Assembly (NCBI RefSeq): GCF_002760245.1
Contig: NZ_ASCA01000043.1
Location: 1-64,000, forward strand
Direction of reading: 5' to 3'
From: Streptococcus suis YS161
Lineage (GTDB): Bacteria > Bacillota > Bacilli > Lactobacillales > Streptococcaceae
DNA: 64,000 nucleotides
Part shown: piece by piece, positions 7,276 to 16,087 of the stretch
Position numbering within the stretch: position 1 is the first letter of the stretch
How the letters are laid out: each line of letters begins with the position of its first letter
The notes under the pieces: generated by a model
What the model was told of the DNA's origin: nothing
Database searches by the model: none
What the model saw: the letters and a program-made list of their open reading frames with translations, nothing else
Translations under genes and position numbers: made by a program

Positions 7276-7857
7276 ATGGCAAAAGATGATAATAAACAAA
7301 AATTAATAAAAGCTACAGATGCTCTCTTAAAAGATAGAAGCATAACTTCTATTACAACAAAAGAGATTACAAAGACAGCAGGAGTCTCTGTGGGAGTCTT
7401 TTATAATTATTTTAGTAGTAAAGAAGATGTTTTTAAAGAATTAATCAAGATATTTTTTAACTATTCTTTAAAGCAAATGGAAGTTTTGCGAAAAGAAGTT
7501 ACAGGAAAAAATATTCGTTCAGAGATAAAATTCAAAGAATTTCTAATTAATGGAATTGATAATAATTGGGAAAATCATTTTTTAAATAGTGATATTCTAT
7601 TACTTTCCAGAAAAGATGAAGAGTTTCAAAAATTAATGTTTTATTTCAATCAAGAGATGGTTGCCCTTGTTGTAGAGATACTTACAGTTATTAATCCAGA
7701 ACTACAAGAAAATCCACCTTTACTAGAAGCGAAAATGATTATGAATTTGATTCAAAATTCTTACCCTAGCTTTTCAAAATTTGATAGTGAGGATGAAAAA
7801 GAGAGGTATATTGAAAAATTTGTAAATATTATTTTTGGTATTAGTTTTAATAAATAG
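7276..7857 (+). CDS. TetR/AcrR family repressor
   Basis: The N-terminal 50 residues form a TetR-type HTH (KLIKATDALL, then SITTKEITKTAGVSVGVFYN, then YFSSKEDVFKEL). The rest is an all-helical ligand-binding and dimerisation domain, giving the usual family length of 193 aa. The ATG follows TGAGGTAAT. The gene is first in an AT-rich operon with an ABC ATPase and two ABC-2 permeases, so it most likely represses an exporter and is relieved by its substrate. Perfect palindromes overlap its promoter. Confidence 0.88.
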   Translation: MAKDDNKQKLIKATDALLKDRSITSITTKEITKTAGVSVGVFYNYFSSKEDVFKELIKIFFNYSLKQMEVLRKEVTGKNIRSEIKFKEFLINGIDNNWENHFLNSDILLLSRKDEEFQKLMFYFNQEMVALVVEILTVINPELQENPPLLEAKMIMNLIQNSYPSFSKFDSEDEKERYIEKFVNIIFGISFNK

Positions 7858-7907
7858 GGGAGGTAAAATGTAATATTATAACTTAACAAATGCACAAAAA
7901 CGAGGGT

Positions 7908-8066
7908 ATGTTTAATATTAAATGGGAATTTGTGAAAATTGATGGATGCTTACAAGCCGTAATCGAATTTCGAAATGAATTGTTCACTGAATCAGAAATA
8001 ACACATTTAAAGAAATATTCCCTTGAAACAATCAAAGGAATTATTAAAGAAAGAGGGAAGAAATAA
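7908..8066 (+). CDS. Small protein, 52 aa, upstream of ABC exporter
   Basis: The frame reads MFNIKWEFVKIDGCLQAVIE, then a charged helical half, and stops in TAATG, sharing one base with the ATPase start, which implies translational coupling. GAGGG lies only 2-3 nt before this ATG. An in-frame ATG at 7890 gives 58 aa but has no ribosome binding site, so the start is uncertain. No membrane segment or known motif is visible. Position and coupling suggest an accessory of the exporter operon. Confidence 0.5.
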   Translation: MFNIKWEFVKIDGCLQAVIEFRNELFTESEITHLKKYSLETIKGIIKERGKK

Positions 8067-9007
8067 TGGAAAATCTTTTAGAAGTCAAAAAACTATCAAA
8101 AACGTATAAAAACGGAAGAAAAGCATTAGATAATTTAAATTTTAATGTTACAAAAGGTGAGATTCTTGGTTTCCTAGGACCAAATGGTGCGGGAAAAAGT
8201 ACGACAATAAATATTTTATCTACCTTATTGCAATCTGATGAAGGCGAAATAATATATTTTAATAATGAAAATTTGTCCATCAAGGATGTAAAGAAACAAC
8301 TCGGAATTGTTCCCCAAGAATTAGCGATTTATGAAGATATCTCAGCCTCACAGAATGTCAAATTCTTTGCTTCTTTATATGGAGTTAAAAAAAGTGAAAT
8401 CAATGAAAAAGTTGAAAATGCATTAAAAAAAGTAGGACTTGAAGATAGAAAAGATGATAAACCGTCAACTTTTTCTGGTGGTATGAAAAGACGTTTGAAT
8501 ATTGCATGTGCAATAGCACATAGCCCTAAATTGATTATTTTTGATGAACCAACAGTGGGTATTGATCCACAATCTAGGAATCATATTCTAGATTCAATTA
8601 AGAATTTAAGGGATGAGGGAGCTACTATCATTTACACAACTCATTATATGGAAGAAGTACAACAAATTTGTGACCGTGTCATTATCATGGATGGAGGGGT
8701 AGTACTTTTGAATGATTCACTTGATGATATTTTAGAACACTATAGTAATTCTAATTATCAAGTTAGAGTAGATCAGCAGTTCTCTCCAGCAGTGTTAGAT
8801 GAAATTCGTGAATTAACAAGTGTTGAAGAGGTGAACCAAAAAGATGAATTTGAAATAATCTTTAGTATGGGTGAGGAGTCCATGCCGATTAATGTTGTAC
8901 TGGAGGTTTTAATCAAGTTCAATCTAAATATTACTAGTATTACAATGGTCAAGAAAAATTTAGAAGATGTTTTCTTGCTACTAACTGGGAAAAAATTAAG
9001 AGATTAA
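8066..9007 (+). CDS. ABC transporter ATPase (ABC-2 exporter, DrrA-like)
   Basis: This is a full nucleotide-binding domain: Walker A GPNGAGKST (about 38-46), Q-loop VPQELAIYEDIS, signature FSGGMKRR (about 137), Walker B LIIFDEPTVGIDP and switch histidine in YTTHYMEEV. A C-terminal ~80-residue extension is typical of drug and natamycin-type exporters (CcmA/DrrA). The gene starts inside the stop of the 52-aa ORF and is followed by two permease genes, forming an ATPase plus two different membrane subunits. The substrate is unknown; TetR control suggests a drug or toxic compound. Confidence 0.9.
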   Translation: MENLLEVKKLSKTYKNGRKALDNLNFNVTKGEILGFLGPNGAGKSTTINILSTLLQSDEGEIIYFNNENLSIKDVKKQLGIVPQELAIYEDISASQNVKFFASLYGVKKSEINEKVENALKKVGLEDRKDDKPSTFSGGMKRRLNIACAIAHSPKLIIFDEPTVGIDPQSRNHILDSIKNLRDEGATIIYTTHYMEEVQQICDRVIIMDGGVVLLNDSLDDILEHYSNSNYQVRVDQQFSPAVLDEIRELTSVEEVNQKDEFEIIFSMGEESMPINVVLEVLIKFNLNITSITMVKKNLEDVFLLLTGKKLRD

Positions 9008-9021
9008 TAGTGGGGTCTGTA

Positions 9022-9762
9022 ATGTTAACAATAATGAAACAAGATACGATGAATCTTTTAAAGAATAAACCAATCATGATGTATCTACTAATTTATCCGG
9101 TTGTCCTGATTTTAGTAACAGGGTTTGTATTTGGTTCGATTTTTAGTGACGATATTTTAACATCATATGATTATTATGGTGTTACGATGATGATTTATTT
9201 ATCAATGGCAACTGTAATTATATTACCCGAATTATTATTTGGAAGTAATGTGAAGTATGCAAATTACAGGATCGTATATTCGCCGATTCCACGTTACAAG
9301 ATTTATTTATCCAAATTAATCGTTTCTATTTCTATTTCGTATTTTATCCTAGCAATTTATATGCTTATTTTTAATGGTATAGGGTTAGTAAACTATGGTA
9401 AAACTAATATTGCTTATAGTTTATTACTTGATTTAGCTTTAGTAACCTTTTCTATCACATTTGGAGGTGCTTTCTGTGTGTTACTAAAAAGCGAAGATAT
9501 TGCAACAAAAATTTTAAATTTGGCTATTAATGTTTTAGCAATTTTATCTGGTTTATTTTTCCCGATGTATATATTTGGGAAAAAAGTTGCTAATTTGTCT
9601 ACCTTATCTCCAATTTCAAAAGTGATGTCAACATTTTTTAGTACAATTTACGATACAAATTATAGTACTTATTTTAATACGTTAGGAATTTTGTTACTAT
9701 GTTCAGTACTATTTTTAATTATCATTCACTTTAAATATCGGCCTGAAAATTTTGGAGAGTAA
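9022..9762 (+). CDS. ABC-2 type permease 1
   Basis: The protein has about six hydrophobic segments, starting with PIMMYLLIYPVVLILVTGFV, and the ABC2_membrane layout. ATG 9022 lies 7 nt after TGGGG and is preferred over the in-frame GTG at 9010. It starts 14 nt after the ATPase stop. It most likely pairs with the next permease to form the channel of the exporter. Confidence 0.85.
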   Translation: MLTIMKQDTMNLLKNKPIMMYLLIYPVVLILVTGFVFGSIFSDDILTSYDYYGVTMMIYLSMATVIILPELLFGSNVKYANYRIVYSPIPRYKIYLSKLIVSISISYFILAIYMLIFNGIGLVNYGKTNIAYSLLLDLALVTFSITFGGAFCVLLKSEDIATKILNLAINVLAILSGLFFPMYIFGKKVANLSTLSPISKVMSTFFSTIYDTNYSTYFNTLGILLLCSVLFLIIIHFKYRPENFGE

Positions 9763-9763
9763 A

Positions 9764-10717
9764 ATGAAATTTATAATCTTAAAAAATAACTTGAAACGTT
9801 TTTTGAAAGAAAAATCATATCTTCTTATATCTTTTTTACTAATTTTTGTAACTATTGCAGCAACATCATTTGTTGTAACAATGAAAAGTCAAAAAGAAAA
9901 AATCGGTGTAACAAAAAATGCAATTGAACTATTGGAGATGAGCAATAATAACATTTCTGTCAAAGAAGTAGAAAGGGATGAGGATTATTATGTTAATTTA
10001 ATAACAGGTAAGTACGATGCATATATTAATAAAGAGGATGGAAAATATAAAGTAACTACAGTAAGAAATTCAACTTTAGGTAAGGAATTAAGTCAGTATT
10101 TAAATAAAGGAAAATCTTTAACTGCTCCTACTTCTAGCGGTCATAATCATTATAAAATTATTGTTACTGTTATGGCTATGAGCTCTATGATACTATCATT
10201 AATACTGTATAGATTCTATTTTGATGATAGAAATGGCCTAGATAAACGAATCTATCTAAGCGGAGTATCAAACTTTTCTTATGTTCTACAGCAGGTAATG
10301 TTTAATTTTTTAATTTTATCTGTTACGAATTTATTAAGCAGCTTAATTTTACTCCCATTGTTTAATCTTGATATATCGTGGAACTTAGTCCTATATATCC
10401 TCTTAATTGAGGTATTTTCAGCGAACTTTGGAATGGTTTTATCCACCTTGACTAAAAAAAATCAAGGGGCGCTGTTAATAGGAACAATGGTATCTGTTCT
10501 GACTATGCTTCTTTCGGGTGCATTATTCTCTGTAAAAAACGGTTCTATACAAGATAAGATACATTATATTTTTCCTCAGTATTATATTTCAAATTTAGGA
10601 AAAAATATTGATGGCAACTCAACTAATTTGACTCAATCGATTACAGTCATTGTAGGATATACACTTTTATTTTTTCTAATTGCAAATTATATGCAAAAAC
10701 AAAAAGTAGATGAATGA
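9764..10717 (+). CDS. ABC-2 type permease 2
   Basis: One N-terminal transmembrane helix (about 18-36) is followed by an extracellular domain of roughly 100 residues, then five more helices, the usual ABC-2 permease plan (ABC2_membrane_3-like). ATG 9764 follows TTGGAGAG; the preceding gene ends at 9762. It completes the heteromeric exporter. Its 3' end overlaps the ORF of a restriction-gene remnant, so the operon appears to have landed in or replaced part of that gene. Confidence 0.83.
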   Translation: MKFIILKNNLKRFLKEKSYLLISFLLIFVTIAATSFVVTMKSQKEKIGVTKNAIELLEMSNNNISVKEVERDEDYYVNLITGKYDAYINKEDGKYKVTTVRNSTLGKELSQYLNKGKSLTAPTSSGHNHYKIIVTVMAMSSMILSLILYRFYFDDRNGLDKRIYLSGVSNFSYVLQQVMFNFLILSVTNLLSSLILLPLFNLDISWNLVLYILLIEVFSANFGMVLSTLTKKNQGALLIGTMVSVLTMLLSGALFSVKNGSIQDKIHYIFPQYYISNLGKNIDGNSTNLTQSITVIVGYTLLFFLIANYMQKQKVDE

Positions 10718-11135
10718 TATATTTATCTATGCTTTCAATTTTATTGATTATGTCTTATGGAAAAATCAAAATAATCTACAGGAGTACTTTTTTGATTCAA
10801 GGAATTTTAGATTTACTTATCGTCGTTCCGTTGAACATTGGTATCCTCAGAATCCAAATTTTGAAGATAGTGGGATGTTAAGAATGTCTGATAGTCTGCT
10901 TCATTCTTTCGGCAACCTTTGTATTATCACGGACAGTCAAAATTCGAAGTTTGGGAACTCTAGACCTCAGGCCAAGTATAGCCAATGGGAAAAGATATTT
11001 GGAAACCAAAGTCTAAAACTGCAATGGATGGCTAAACTTACTGGAAATTCGGATGACAATTGGAATAGTGAGGTAATCAGGGTGATTAATCTAAAAGATG
11101 AAGTGTTGCATGATCGTATGATGTCAATTATTTAA
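10710..11135 (+). pseudogene. C-terminal stump of GmrSD-like (DUF262/DUF1524) enzyme
   Basis: The 141-codon frame contains YRRSVEHWYPQNP and, about 30 residues later, FGNLCIITDSQNSKFGN, then an SKxxxxW-like helix. These are the DUF1524 His-Me/HNH-type nuclease motifs of GmrSD type IV restriction proteins. Intact proteins are about 550-700 aa, so the DUF262 NTPase half and most of the linker are gone. The frame opens inside the preceding permease gene, so the present start is accidental. I read it as a deletion remnant left when the TetR/ABC operon arrived. Confidence 0.7.
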
Positions 11136-11157
11136 GTCGTAAAGCAAATAAGAATGG

Positions 11158-11289
11158 ATGATAAGACTAAAACATCTTGTCGGTTCTACAGAGCATTTAA
11201 TGGGCTTTAGTGAGGGTCAGTTTGCGGAGGTGGCTCTGGATTTACTTGGCATCATTAAGTATATCGGAGACGATGATAATGTTAAATAA
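11158..11289 (+). pseudogene. Short ORF, probable gene remnant, 43 aa
   Basis: The frame reads MIRLKHLVGSTEHLMGF, then EGQFAEVALDLLGIIKYIG, ending in DDDNVK. No ribosome binding site precedes the ATG. The composition looks protein-like and it follows the GmrSD stump, so it is probably the tail of another gene of that former locus. The family is not recognised. Confidence 0.3.
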
Positions 11290-11464
11290 TTAATAAGGTA
11301 CAGGTTTGGAGGACTAGCTTAATTTTTATCGGACAAATAAACTGGGAGTAACATGCTGTAGTCAGCTCCCCGCTCAGCCATTTTCCTAAAAAATAAAAAT
11401 TTACAAAATTCCTTGCCAAAAGTAAGGGCTTATGTTACAATACCAAAAGCGTAGGTTTTTAAAC

Positions 11465-11560
11465 TCATCCCGTGAGGTGAGAAAGACAACAGGATAATTC
11501 ACTAAGGGCCTATGACTATGTATATTTAGAAAGTCTGGGTCTTTTTGTGTACCCAGAATG
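11465..11560 (+). promoter_or_regulatory. PyrR-type attenuator leader of uraA
   Basis: TCATCCCGTGAGGTGAG (11465-11481) resembles the PyrR-binding loop (UCCNGNGAGG). It is followed by a G-rich/U-rich stem ending in GGGTCTTTTTG near 11535-11545, which can act as the terminator. In Firmicutes, PyrR bound to UMP favours termination of pyrimidine genes. Here the leader would lower uracil permease expression when pyrimidines are plentiful. The call rests on motif position and the downstream gene. Confidence 0.55.
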
Positions 11561-11568
11561 GGAGATTT

Positions 11569-12846
11569 ATGAGTACAAAAGCCAATCTTTTGTTTGATGT
11601 CCATGAGAAACCAGCCCCGCTTCAAGGGATTTTGTTGAGTTTCCAGCACGTGTTCGCTATGTTTGGTGCGACGATTTTGGTGCCGCTGATTCTCGGTATG
11701 CCCGTGTCCGTCGCCCTCTTCGCATCAGGTGTCGGGACCTTGATTTACCAATTAGCGACACAGTTTAAGGTGCCGGTTTATCTAGGTTCTTCCTTTGCCT
11801 ATATCTCAGCTATGGCCCTTGCTATCAAGGAAATGGGTGGTGATGTGTCGGCAGCTCAGACTGGTATTCTCTTCGTCGGCTTGATTTATGTACTGATCGC
11901 TGCACTTGTCAAAGTTATCGGTACTAAGTGGATTGACAGCCTCTTGCCACCGATTGTCATCGGACCGATGATTATCGTGATTGGACTTGGTCTTGCTAAC
12001 TCTGCCGTGACTTCGGCAGGCTTTGTCGCAGACGGTGACTGGAAAAATGTTGTCGTAGCAATTGCAACCTTCTTGATTGCGGCTTTTGTCAATACCAAAG
12101 GGAAAGGCTTCGCCAAGATTGTTCCTTTCTTGATTGCCATTATCGGTGGTTATGTGATTGCCATCTTCCTCGGACTAGTTGACTTTACACCCGTTTTGGA
12201 AGCAGCTTGGTTTGAATTACCAGGTTTCTACCTACCATTTGAAACAGGTGTCTTCAAGGCCTACAATTTCTACTTCGGTCCAGAAATGATTGCTATCTTA
12301 CCAATTGCTGTTGTAACAGTAGCTGAGCATATCGGTGACCACACCGTTCTCAGCCAAATCTGTGGCCGCCAGTTCTTGAAAGATCCAGGCCTCAGCCGTA
12401 CCTTGATTGGAGATGGTGTAGCGACTGCTGTATCTGCCTTTATTGGTGGTCCTGCCAATACGACTTATGGTGAAAATACAGGGGTTATCGGTATGACTCG
12501 CATCGCATCAGTATCCGTTATCCGCAACGCAGCCCTGATTGCCATTGCCTTCTCATTCTTAGGTAAATTTACAGCACTTATCTCTACCATTCCAAGTGCC
12601 GTACTTGGTGGGATGTCGATCTTACTTTACGGAGTTATCGCCTCAAACGGTTTGAAAGTTTTGATTGAAAGCCGTGTTGACTTTGGTCAAGTCCGTAACC
12701 TGATTATTGCAAGCTCAATGCTGGTATTGGGTCTTGGTGGAGCAGTTCTCAACATCGGTGCCATCACCCTTTCAGGTACAGCCCTCTCAGCTATTGTCGG
12801 CATCGTCCTCAACCTCATCTTACCAAAAGCAGAAAAGACAGAATAA
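11569..12846 (+). CDS. uraA: Uracil permease (NCS2 family)
   Basis: This is an NCS2 nucleobase:cation symporter of 425 aa with about 12-14 apolar segments. It carries the family motifs: FQHVFAMFGATILVPL at the N-terminus, the Q/E-N-x-G substrate loop region in TTYGENTGVIGMTRIASV, and VAEHIGDH. ATG 11569 follows GGGAG; an upstream in-frame start lacks one. The PyrR-type leader and the close fit to uracil permeases favour uracil over xanthine as substrate. It is monocistronic, with a terminator 12 nt after the stop. Confidence 0.88.
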   Translation: MSTKANLLFDVHEKPAPLQGILLSFQHVFAMFGATILVPLILGMPVSVALFASGVGTLIYQLATQFKVPVYLGSSFAYISAMALAIKEMGGDVSAAQTGILFVGLIYVLIAALVKVIGTKWIDSLLPPIVIGPMIIVIGLGLANSAVTSAGFVADGDWKNVVVAIATFLIAAFVNTKGKGFAKIVPFLIAIIGGYVIAIFLGLVDFTPVLEAAWFELPGFYLPFETGVFKAYNFYFGPEMIAILPIAVVTVAEHIGDHTVLSQICGRQFLKDPGLSRTLIGDGVATAVSAFIGGPANTTYGENTGVIGMTRIASVSVIRNAALIAIAFSFLGKFTALISTIPSAVLGGMSILLYGVIASNGLKVLIESRVDFGQVRNLIIASSMLVLGLGGAVLNIGAITLSGTALSAIVGIVLNLILPKAEKTE

Positions 12847-12857
12847 GATAAAGTGAA

Positions 12858-12881
12858 AGTCAGCCACGGCTGGCTTTTTTT
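12858..12881 (+). terminator. Terminator of uraA
   Basis: AGCCA-CGGC-TGGCT stem followed by a run of seven T. Confidence 0.8.
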
Positions 12882-12899
12882 ATGTCGAAAAGAGGATTG

Positions 12900-12908
12900 T
12901 GATATAAT
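12900..12908 (+). promoter_or_regulatory. Extended -10 promoter candidate before PARIS locus
   Basis: TGA-TATAAT (12900-12908) matches the extended -10 form TGnTATAAT. No good -35 is visible. It lies between the uraA terminator and the small ORF, so it could drive both the ORF and the defence pair. Confidence 0.5.
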
Positions 12909-12953
12909 AACAATGGCACCACGACACCGCATGTGAAAGGAGGTGGTTATCCG

Positions 12954-13070
12954 ATGTGGAATGGATCATTCCTGAATACAGTATTCCGAAAAGAAGGTCT
13001 TATGAATACAAATTTTAAACATGTTGTGAATATGTCGAAGTTGTTTGATAGCATTAAATTATCTTGGTAA
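12954..13070 (+). CDS. Small ORF, 38 aa, strong RBS
   Basis: AAAGGAGGT (12936-12944) lies 9 nt before the ATG, an optimal ribosome binding site. The peptide (MWNGSFLNTVFRKEGL then MNTNFKHVVNMSKLF, ending DSIKLSW) is weakly basic and matches nothing I know. A seven-codon leader-like ORF (MAPRHRM, 12913-12936) precedes it and overlaps the ribosome binding site, so translation of one could affect the other. It lies 28 nt before the AAA ATPase of the PARIS-like pair. It could be a leader peptide, a sensor, or an unrelated remnant. Confidence 0.45.
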   Translation: MWNGSFLNTVFRKEGLMNTNFKHVVNMSKLFDSIKLSW

Positions 13071-13098
13071 GATTATATAACTTTTAGAGGGAATTAAG

Positions 13099-14559
13099 AT
13101 GAAAATAACAAGATTTACAATTAAAGCGTTACATGGTTTTTTTGATTATAATGTGGAATTAAATGAGGATATAACATTCCTTTTTGGTGAGAATGGGAGT
13201 GGAAAAACAACTGTTTTGAGCATGTTAGATCATGTTGTTTCAGGTGAAATATATAAACTATTTAATTATGAATTTAAAAATATAACTGTTTATTTCAAAG
13301 AGAAAGCCATATCTTACTCAGAAGACTCTGAAAATAGAGTGGAGGTTCGTTTAAAGAAAGCTAGAAGAAAATCGGGTAAACAACTGATTGTAGATTTTAA
13401 AGAAAAAAAGGAAACTATTTCATACGATAGGGATTATACAAGTGAAATTGATTTTTTAGAGAGTTCATTTGAAATAAAACGGAGATTTTTCGATTCCTAT
13501 AAGTTGGTAGAAGAAATAAAAAATTGCTTTAACTATTTATTTTTGCCACTTAACAGGCTTAATTATCAAATGAAAGATTTTGATAATAGGGAATTCAGGT
13601 TGCTTAGAAATAAATTGGCGCACAATTCAGATCTCTCTTTTAATAATAGTGAGAGTATGCATTCTGTCGAGCAGTTGTTAGGGAGATCGGTTTCTCAAAT
13701 TAATAGTGGAATAAATAAATTGAACGAAAATATGAGGCAAGATATCTTAAAATCAGCTTTGGAAATGAGTAAAGACGATCTTGACTTGAGTGAATTTTTT
13801 AAATATTTCGCAAAAGATGATTTAGTTTCCGAACTAGAAGATACTAAGAAGAGATATATTAAGCTTCTTGAGGATTTAAAGGCAATAACAACAATAAATC
13901 AAAAGGAAGAGTATAATCAATACTTCAGCAACTTGATTTCTCAAGTGGAAAAGAGTGTAGCTACAAATGAGACGGATACGAAGAGAACCCTACCAGCTCA
14001 ATTGATTGGTACTTATGTTGAATTAATCAGAATTAAAAAGCTTATTAAAATTTATGAGGATATTGAAGAGAAAATTTTAGAATTAAAGACTCCAATCAAT
14101 GATTTTTTGAAATATACGAATAAATTTTTAAAAGATGGAAAAGATGAGAAAGAGATTATAGTTAATTCTTTAGGTGAGGTATTTTTTGTAACAAATTATA
14201 CTTCTGAGCCAGTGAGGCTAAAATATCTTTCATCTGGGGAGAAACAGATTGTTACTTTGATTTCAAACTTAATTTTTAAGGTTGATAAATCTAAATTTAC
14301 AATTTTTATTGTTGATGAACCGGAGCTATCACTTCATCTAAGTTGGCAAAAAAAGATAGTAGCTAATATTCATGAAATTAATCGTAATATGCAACTTATC
14401 TTTGCCACACATTCTCCGGAAATTATAGGGAAATACGATTCAAAGGCGATAGAGTTAGAAAAACATTATAAGCCAGTGGAAAAATTCAAAGATAGTATTG
14501 ATGAGGAAGAAATTGAAGAATTGGCTGACTTTATCTTTGGTATAGATAATAAATTGTGA
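13099..14559 (+). CDS. AriA-like AAA ATPase of PARIS-type defence
   Basis: This is an ABC/SMC-like ATPase (AAA_15/AAA_21): Walker A GENGSGKT (residues 30-37), a coiled helical insertion (about 150-350), ABC signature LSSGEKQ (about 377), Walker B FIVDEPELSLHL (about 402-413) and switch THSPEII (about 437). It begins 28 nt after the 38-aa ORF and ends 15 nt before a DUF4435 gene. An AAA ATPase beside a DUF4435 TOPRIM protein is the composition of PARIS, where AriA assembles into a scaffold that holds AriB until an anti-restriction protein such as Ocr triggers release. Length (486 aa) fits AriA. Other OLD-like two-gene systems share this plan, so subtype is not certain. Confidence 0.78.
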   Translation: MKITRFTIKALHGFFDYNVELNEDITFLFGENGSGKTTVLSMLDHVVSGEIYKLFNYEFKNITVYFKEKAISYSEDSENRVEVRLKKARRKSGKQLIVDFKEKKETISYDRDYTSEIDFLESSFEIKRRFFDSYKLVEEIKNCFNYLFLPLNRLNYQMKDFDNREFRLLRNKLAHNSDLSFNNSESMHSVEQLLGRSVSQINSGINKLNENMRQDILKSALEMSKDDLDLSEFFKYFAKDDLVSELEDTKKRYIKLLEDLKAITTINQKEEYNQYFSNLISQVEKSVATNETDTKRTLPAQLIGTYVELIRIKKLIKIYEDIEEKILELKTPINDFLKYTNKFLKDGKDEKEIIVNSLGEVFFVTNYTSEPVRLKYLSSGEKQIVTLISNLIFKVDKSKFTIFIVDEPELSLHLSWQKKIVANIHEINRNMQLIFATHSPEIIGKYDSKAIELEKHYKPVEKFKDSIDEEEIEELADFIFGIDNKL

Positions 14560-14574
14560 TTTAAGGAGAAGGGG

Positions 14575-15558
14575 ATGAGCGCTGAATTATCATATAGTCA
14601 AGAAGGATTAAGAAATAGAAGTATTTTCTACAAGCAGGATATCAATATATTTGTTGAAGATACTGATAAAGAGTATTTATACGAAGAAATATTAAATAGA
14701 CTATTAAATGACAAATATAAAATTGAAACAGTTTTTCCACTAGGAGGGAAAAATAAAGTGTTAAGCGAGTATATCAAGCAAGGTGAAGTAAGTAAAAGCG
14801 GGATTCCTAATTTATTCTTAGTGGACGGTGATTTTGATAGATATTTAGATTATAGTTCAGTAACCAGAAATGATTATCAGGGTTCCAGGGAATTTGCTCA
14901 GCAAGTATCCTTGTTTGTAAATGATAAAATTATTGAATCTGATTCAGTGCTATATTTGGAAGCTTATAATATAGAAAACTATTTTATAGATGAAAATGCT
15001 ATTATTAAGTTTATCAAGGGAATAATGCAAAAGAAAGATTCTGAGTTGAAGTCTATTCTTGATTTTGGCTCTTGGCGTGATCGAATTGTAAGTGAATCTA
15101 AAGATTTATTTATTATTTATTGTTTCATAGCGAAATATCTCCATTTGTATGGAGGTGAAGTAGATGAACATATCTCTAAGTTATCAATTCCAACGGTTAG
15201 TAGATCTCCTTTTGAATTTTTAGATCCAAAAACTGGATTTAAGAGAAATACAAATGTGTATGAGGAATTTAAAGAAAAAATAAAACAAGATTTAGCTATG
15301 GAGAATCCAGATATAGACCTTGATGTGGAATTATCTAAAATAATAGAACAGTATCAAAACATTAATGGAGAGGACTACTACAATTTAATTTGTGGAAAAT
15401 TTTTATTTAGTAGTATCGGAAAATATATAGAAACTATTTGTGAAAAGAGTATTGATTTTAAGCAATTTCAATGGCATATGATATTGAACTTTGATATAAC
15501 TAAGCTAAGTTATGTAAAGGAACGTATTGATAGGTTATGTAGAGCAGATAGAGTTTGA
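14575..15558 (+). CDS. AriB-like DUF4435 (TOPRIM) effector
   Basis: TOPRIM-type acidic motifs are in order: FVEDTDKEYLY with the first glutamate at about residue 28, then LFLVDGDFDRYL with the DxD at about 84-88, and YLEAYNIENYFID near 125-137, which is characteristic of DUF4435. The remaining ~180 residues are mixed helices. In PARIS, AriB is the toxic nuclease set free by AriA; cleavage of host tRNA is reported for the family. The ATG sits behind AAGGAGAAGGGG, 15 nt after the ATPase, so the two are one transcript. No frameshift or missing acidic residue is visible, so the pair looks functional. Confidence 0.78.
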   Translation: MSAELSYSQEGLRNRSIFYKQDINIFVEDTDKEYLYEEILNRLLNDKYKIETVFPLGGKNKVLSEYIKQGEVSKSGIPNLFLVDGDFDRYLDYSSVTRNDYQGSREFAQQVSLFVNDKIIESDSVLYLEAYNIENYFIDENAIIKFIKGIMQKKDSELKSILDFGSWRDRIVSESKDLFIIYCFIAKYLHLYGGEVDEHISKLSIPTVSRSPFEFLDPKTGFKRNTNVYEEFKEKIKQDLAMENPDIDLDVELSKIIEQYQNINGEDYYNLICGKFLFSSIGKYIETICEKSIDFKQFQWHMILNFDITKLSYVKERIDRLCRADRV

Positions 15559-15576
15559 GATATGGAATCTGATTAA

Positions 15577-15987
15577 GATATCCATGCATATCCGCTCTTT
15601 TTTCACAGAATAAGCAACACCCTCCACATCTGGTACCAGACAGATGTCACCACCGCACATGAATATGGAGAGATTTTCGACACCAGCTCAAGCAGTCTGG
15701 ACAAGATTGCGACCAGAATGCAGGAAGATGTGGTCGCAAACCCAGACGTAGAGGCGGTCTATTGGTACATGGGTCAATGGCTGGATCAGCTGACTCTCAT
15801 GGTCCGCTACCAGCAAGGCAGCTTGCAGGTCTACGTCAACCTCAAGGATTTTGATTTTGCTCTGCATCTCGATGCGGTGGAGGCTTGGAAAAACAATTTG
15901 ATTTCAAAGGTTCAAGCTAGTCTTTTTGAAAATAGCAGAGCTACTCAGCTAGTTTTCAAATCAGTTGACAAAAAAGACAATCCTTGA
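15577..15987 (+). pseudogene. 5'-truncated hypothetical gene
   Basis: The frame is open from a stop at 15574 to TGA at 15985-15987. The first in-frame ATG is at 15718, yet the codons before it already look protein-coding (NTLHIWYQTDVTTAHEYG, then EIFDTSSSSLDKI). Hence the 5' end is missing, most likely removed when the PARIS segment was inserted. The family is unknown; it is soluble, with a beta-rich second half (LTLMVRYQQGSLQVYVNL). Translation from ATG 15718 would give 89 aa but no clear ribosome binding site is present. Confidence 0.55.
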
Positions 15988-16033
15988 TAGAATAAATGAG
16001 GTCCAAAAGGACAAATCTAGCTTTTTCTTGGTT

Positions 16034-16052
16034 ACAGGTCGCCAACCTGTCA
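16034..16052 (+). promoter_or_regulatory. rpsO leader hairpin
   Basis: ACAGGT-CGCCA-ACCTGT forms a 6-bp stem about 35 nt before the S15 start. Ribosomal protein S15 genes are often autoregulated through leader structures; whether this hairpin does so is inferred from position only. Confidence 0.3.
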
Positions 16053-16087
16053 CTCGGATTAGGCTCAAAAACAAAGGAGAACATATC

